From assembly GCF_913776295.1 (NCBI RefSeq), contig NZ_CAJYOJ010000086.1:1-44447 (forward strand): a stretch of DNA of 44,447 bases. Reading direction: 5' to 3'. This DNA comes from an uncultured Pedobacter sp. GTDB taxonomy: Bacteria; Bacteroidota; Bacteroidia; Sphingobacteriales; Sphingobacteriaceae. The position numbers and the translations under genes were made by a program. Positions 41,946 through 44,447 of the stretch are shown here, piece after piece. Numbering within the stretch: position 1 is the first letter of the stretch; every line of letters starts with the position of its first letter. A model generated the notes under the pieces. The model did not search any database, was not told the DNA's origin, and saw only the letters and a list, made by a program, of their open reading frames with translations.

Positions 41946-43487
41946 ATGAAGGATCAAAATCCTAAACAGCCGGCGGAATACATTAGCCTGGTGTCTTTTC
42001 TGATTTTAAAGGTAGTTTTATCTTTTGTGCTGGTTAATTCGATGTACGAATTACATCGCGATGAATTTCTGCATTTAGATCAGGCAAACCACCTCGCCGC
42101 GGGCTTTACCTCTGTTCCTCCGCTAACGTCATTGTTTTCGTGGCTGATTAAAGCTTTTGGCAATAGCTATTTTATGGTAAAGCTTATTCCTGCATTGTTT
42201 GGTGCCTGCACCATATTTTATTGCTGGAAAATTGTCGATTTTTTAAAAGGAAACTTGTTGGCCAAATGTCTGGTTGCTGTAGCTTGCGTCTGTTCTTCTC
42301 TGCTCAGGTTAAATACGCTATACCAACCAAATTCTTTTGATGTTTTAGCCTGGACGGCTATATTTTATTATCTGTTAAAATATTTCGATAAAAATGAAGC
42401 CAGATACCTTTACGCTTTTGCTGTTTTTGTAGCGCTGGGTTTCTTAAATAAGTACAATATTTTATTTTTGATCATGGGTTTGTTACCTGCCATCATCATT
42501 ACACCAAACCGGAAAATATTTACGGATAAAAGCCTTTATGTGGCTATTTTATTGGCGCTTGTCATAATTTCACCTAATGTGATCTGGCAGATTAGCCATC
42601 ACTTTCCGGTACTCATCCATATGAAGGCCCTGCAGTCTACCCAATTGGTGTATGTAAACCGTATCGATTTTTTTATCGGGCAGTTCCTCTTTTTTATCAG
42701 CTCTATTTTTTTCCTCTTGGCCGGGATCGGGAGTTTAATTTTTTATAAAGAATTCCGGAAATACAACTGGATTATTTTTACTTACATCATAACCCTCCTC
42801 GTATTTAGCTATTTTAAAGCAAAAGATTATTATGCCCTGGGCTTATATCCCGTGTTACTGGCTTTTGGTGCTGTTTATTTAAGTCGGGTTTTAGCTAAAA
42901 AATATGTATTAACCGGATTGTTGTTTGTTTTTAACATAGGTTCGTTTATTTATCTGCTGCCACTTTTGATGCCGGTATACAGTTCTGCGCAAATTATCGC
43001 CCGTCATAAAAGGTTCGAACGGGTAGGCGCATTACGCTGGGAAGATGGAAAGAACCATGAGTTGCCTCAGGATTATGCAGATATGCAGGGCTGGAAAGAA
43101 CTGGCTGCACTTGTTGATACCGCTTATGGAAAGGTTAAAGATAAATCTACCCTATTGATACGTGCCGATAATTATGGACAGGCAGGCGCAATTAATTATT
43201 ATTCGAAGTATACAAATATCAATGCGTTATCGTACAATGCCGATTACATGTATTGGTTTAAAATGGATAAGCCGATAAAAGATCTAATTTTAATTGAATG
43301 GTCTGGTGATGAAGATCCCCAAAGGAAGAGAGAGCAACCATTATTTGATAAAATTACTAAAATTGGCGAATTGAAAAATCCTTATGCCAGAGAAAAAGGT
43401 GCGGCAGTTTTTTTACTGGAAGGCGCAAAAAAAGAAGTTACCGGTATCATAAAATCAGAAATAGAAGCAGAAAAAAATGACCATTAA
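41946..43487 (+). CDS. GT39/ArnT-like membrane glycosyltransferase
   Basis: A 513-residue inner-membrane protein with about ten helices, of the PMT/ArnT family, which move sugars from polyprenyl-phosphate donors to lipids or proteins. It has the acidic pair in YELHRDEFLHLDQ (first outside loop, near residue 40), PPLTSLFSWL, and FLNKYNILFLIMGL. The C-terminal domain is soluble. Acceptor and donor are unknown; no aminoarabinose cluster is next to it. ATG at 41946 used, TTG at 41862 rejected. It overlaps the next gene by 11 bases. Confidence 0.87.
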   Translation: MKDQNPKQPAEYISLVSFLILKVVLSFVLVNSMYELHRDEFLHLDQANHLAAGFTSVPPLTSLFSWLIKAFGNSYFMVKLIPALFGACTIFYCWKIVDFLKGNLLAKCLVAVACVCSSLLRLNTLYQPNSFDVLAWTAIFYYLLKYFDKNEARYLYAFAVFVALGFLNKYNILFLIMGLLPAIIITPNRKIFTDKSLYVAILLALVIISPNVIWQISHHFPVLIHMKALQSTQLVYVNRIDFFIGQFLFFISSIFFLLAGIGSLIFYKEFRKYNWIIFTYIITLLVFSYFKAKDYYALGLYPVLLAFGAVYLSRVLAKKYVLTGLLFVFNIGSFIYLLPLLMPVYSSAQIIARHKRFERVGALRWEDGKNHELPQDYADMQGWKELAALVDTAYGKVKDKSTLLIRADNYGQAGAINYYSKYTNINALSYNADYMYWFKMDKPIKDLILIEWSGDEDPQRKREQPLFDKITKIGELKNPYAREKGAAVFLLEGAKKEVTGIIKSEIEAEKNDH

Positions 43488-43803
43488 CGAAGTACAGGAA
43501 ACAGTAGATAGTTGGATAAAAACCACAGGGATCCGTTATTTTAATGAATTAACCAACACCGCCATTTTGATGGAAGAAGTTGGGGAGGTGGCCCGGATTA
43601 TGGCCCGTAAATATGGCGAGCAGTCGTTTAAAAAGAGTGATGAAACCGTAAATCTGGCCGATGAGATGGCCGATGTGATGTTTGTTTTAATCTGTTTAGC
43701 CAATCAGACCGGTATAAATTTAACCGAAGCTTTAGAAAAGAACCTGGAGAAAAAAAGTATCCGGGATGCAGACAGGCATAAGAATAACGAGAAGCTTAAA
43801 TAA
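43477..43803 (+). CDS. MazG-type nucleotide pyrophosphohydrolase
   Basis: A 108-residue all-alpha NTP-PPase with the metal-binding pattern EEVGE (33-37) and ADEMAD (61-66). It may remove non-canonical or aberrant nucleotides. It overlaps the GT39 gene by 11 bases, so they are probably translated from one message. An AGT-N4 ladder starts in its stop codon. The exact substrate is unknown. Confidence 0.9.
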   Translation: MTINEVQETVDSWIKTTGIRYFNELTNTAILMEEVGEVARIMARKYGEQSFKKSDETVNLADEMADVMFVLICLANQTGINLTEALEKNLEKKSIRDADRHKNNEKLK

Positions 43804-43833
43804 GTCCGAAGTCCCTAGTCGGGAGTCCGAAGT
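43803..43833. repeat. AGT-N4 heptad ladder, site 5
   Basis: AGT occurs at 43803, 43810, 43817, 43824 and 43831, in exact seven-base steps. It fills the 30-base gap between the mazG-type stop (TAA, 43801-43803) and the convergent DUF4286 stop at 43834-43836, and the first AGT uses the last base of that TAA. Confidence 0.8.
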
Positions 43834-44136
43834 TTAAGCGACGAACTCCATTAAACTTCTATAGGCAACAAAGCGGTTTTTGAATTTTTCGTTTAATTCG
43901 GCCTGTAAAGCAGGTGCAAATGTTTCCTGATAGCTGTTGTAGTGATCTAATGTTTCTGCCACATACTGTGCGCAGTAGGTTACTCCTTCATTAGGCGAAT
44001 CAACAACCTTTAATAAACGGTTGGAAACAAACATACCTGTAGCCATTACCTCTGGAATATGGATATCCTGCATCCACTGTAACCATTCTTCGGCTGCTGC
44101 ATCTTCGAGGATGAGCGTAACATTATATAAAAACAT
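43834..44136 (-). CDS. DUF4286 family protein
   Basis: A 100-residue protein of the DUF4286 type: LYNVTLILEDAAAEEWLQWM followed by IPEVMATGMFVSNRLLKV and YCAQYVAETLDHYNSYQE. It looks like a small dimeric ferredoxin-fold protein. The family is common in Bacteroidota; the function is unknown. It faces the mazG-type gene tail to tail. Confidence 0.85.
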   Translation of the reverse strand: MFLYNVTLILEDAAAEEWLQWMQDIHIPEVMATGMFVSNRLLKVVDSPNEGVTYCAQYVAETLDHYNSYQETFAPALQAELNEKFKNRFVAYRSLMEFVA

Positions 44137-44177
44137 GGTACAAAGATAACTAATATATAAATGTTAAAAAACCGATT

Positions 44178-44447
44178 AACCACCGTATAGTTTGCAATTC
44201 TCAATTTACAGTTACCAATGAACCAATGACCAATGAACTGATGATCTTTAATCGAACGGATGAGAATATGTAATTAATAGTTGGAAATAGGCCATTACTG
44301 GTCAATTGACCGGTTTAAACAATCAACCACCGTATAGTTTGCAATTCTCAATTTACAGTTACCAATGAACCAATGACCAATGAACTGATGATCTTTAATC
44401 GAACTGATGAGAATATGTAATTAATAGTTGGAAATAGGCCATTACTG
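44178..44447. repeat. 147-bp-period tandem repeat at the right edge
   Basis: The 123 bases 44178-44300 recur at 44325-44447 with one mismatch (GAACGGATG against GAACTGATG). The spacer 44301-44324 carries CAATTGACCGGTTTAAAC. Within the unit, ACCAATGAACCAATGACC is itself a short direct repeat. The second copy ends exactly at the window edge. Confidence 0.9.

Noticed and set aside
44178..44447. CRISPR array or attachment site at the right edge
   Set aside because: Two copies of 123 bp with a 24-bp spacer; unit much too long for CRISPR and no integrase near it.

Overview
The window looks like chromosomal DNA of a Bacteroidota bacterium, most likely family Sphingobacteriaceae (Pedobacter-like). 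This rests on gene content (TonB receptor with a carboxypeptidase-regulatory domain, fused alpha/beta E1 dehydrogenase, BlaR1/BlaI pair lacking a beta-lactam sensor, DUF4286, DUF922), on start codons without Shine-Dalgarno sequences, and on promoters of the Bacteroidota type (TTG, about 18-21 bases, TAnnTTTG). Most genes lie on the minus strand. I see no rRNA, tRNA, CRISPR array or prophage. No whole new multi-gene system stands out; the most unusual material is the repeated intergenic DNA.

Layout. 1-283: 120-bp tandem repeat running off the left edge. 277-4239: blaR1-blaI with a palindromic operator, a small membrane-anchored protein and a dicarboxylate/glutamate-type symporter. 4349-6525: ECF sigma factor overlapping a four-helix membrane protein, a DUF922 predicted metalloprotease and diacylglycerol/undecaprenol kinase. 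6542-9325: REP-like DNA, a lipoprotein and a GH20 hexosaminidase. 9595-11600: repeat-rich gap holding an IS1380-family element. 11660-17214: thioredoxin reductase, acyl-CoA carboxylase carboxyltransferase, an 800-bp minisatellite, a lipoprotein, a MaoC hydratase and a LOG protein. 17345-21032: a TonB receptor flanked by two directly repeated intergenic elements. 21037-30012: adenine deaminase, fused E1, LutB-like protein, PIN/DUF2281 toxin-antitoxin pair, M28 peptidase, rpiB and tatC. 30345-35242: the fatty-acid/phospholipid cluster yceD-rpmF-plsX-fabH-accB-accC. 35393-44136: sulfurtransferase, pdxA, ksgA, thioredoxin-like protein, clpS, a second KAS III, dtd, GT39 glycosyltransferase, MazG-like protein and DUF4286. 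44178-44447: a 147-bp-period tandem repeat running off the right edge.

How the genes fit together. The clearest functional unit is yceD to accC: ribosomal protein L32 is made together with enzymes that start fatty-acid synthesis (AccB/AccC, FabH) and phospholipid synthesis (PlsX), from one likely promoter just upstream of yceD. blaR1-blaI is a proteolysis-linked repressor circuit that probably represses itself. The sigma factor has its own ECF-type promoter and is translationally overlapped with a membrane partner. The other genes are mostly single housekeeping units with their own hairpin terminators.

Several repeat families recur between genes: REP-like inverted repeats, an AGT-N4 heptad ladder that starts in or after stop codons, a 107-bp minisatellite, an element of about 140-160 bp on both sides of the TonB receptor, and a 29-bp pair. 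Coordinates start at the codon I judge most likely; several longer frames open with TTG codons that I rejected.
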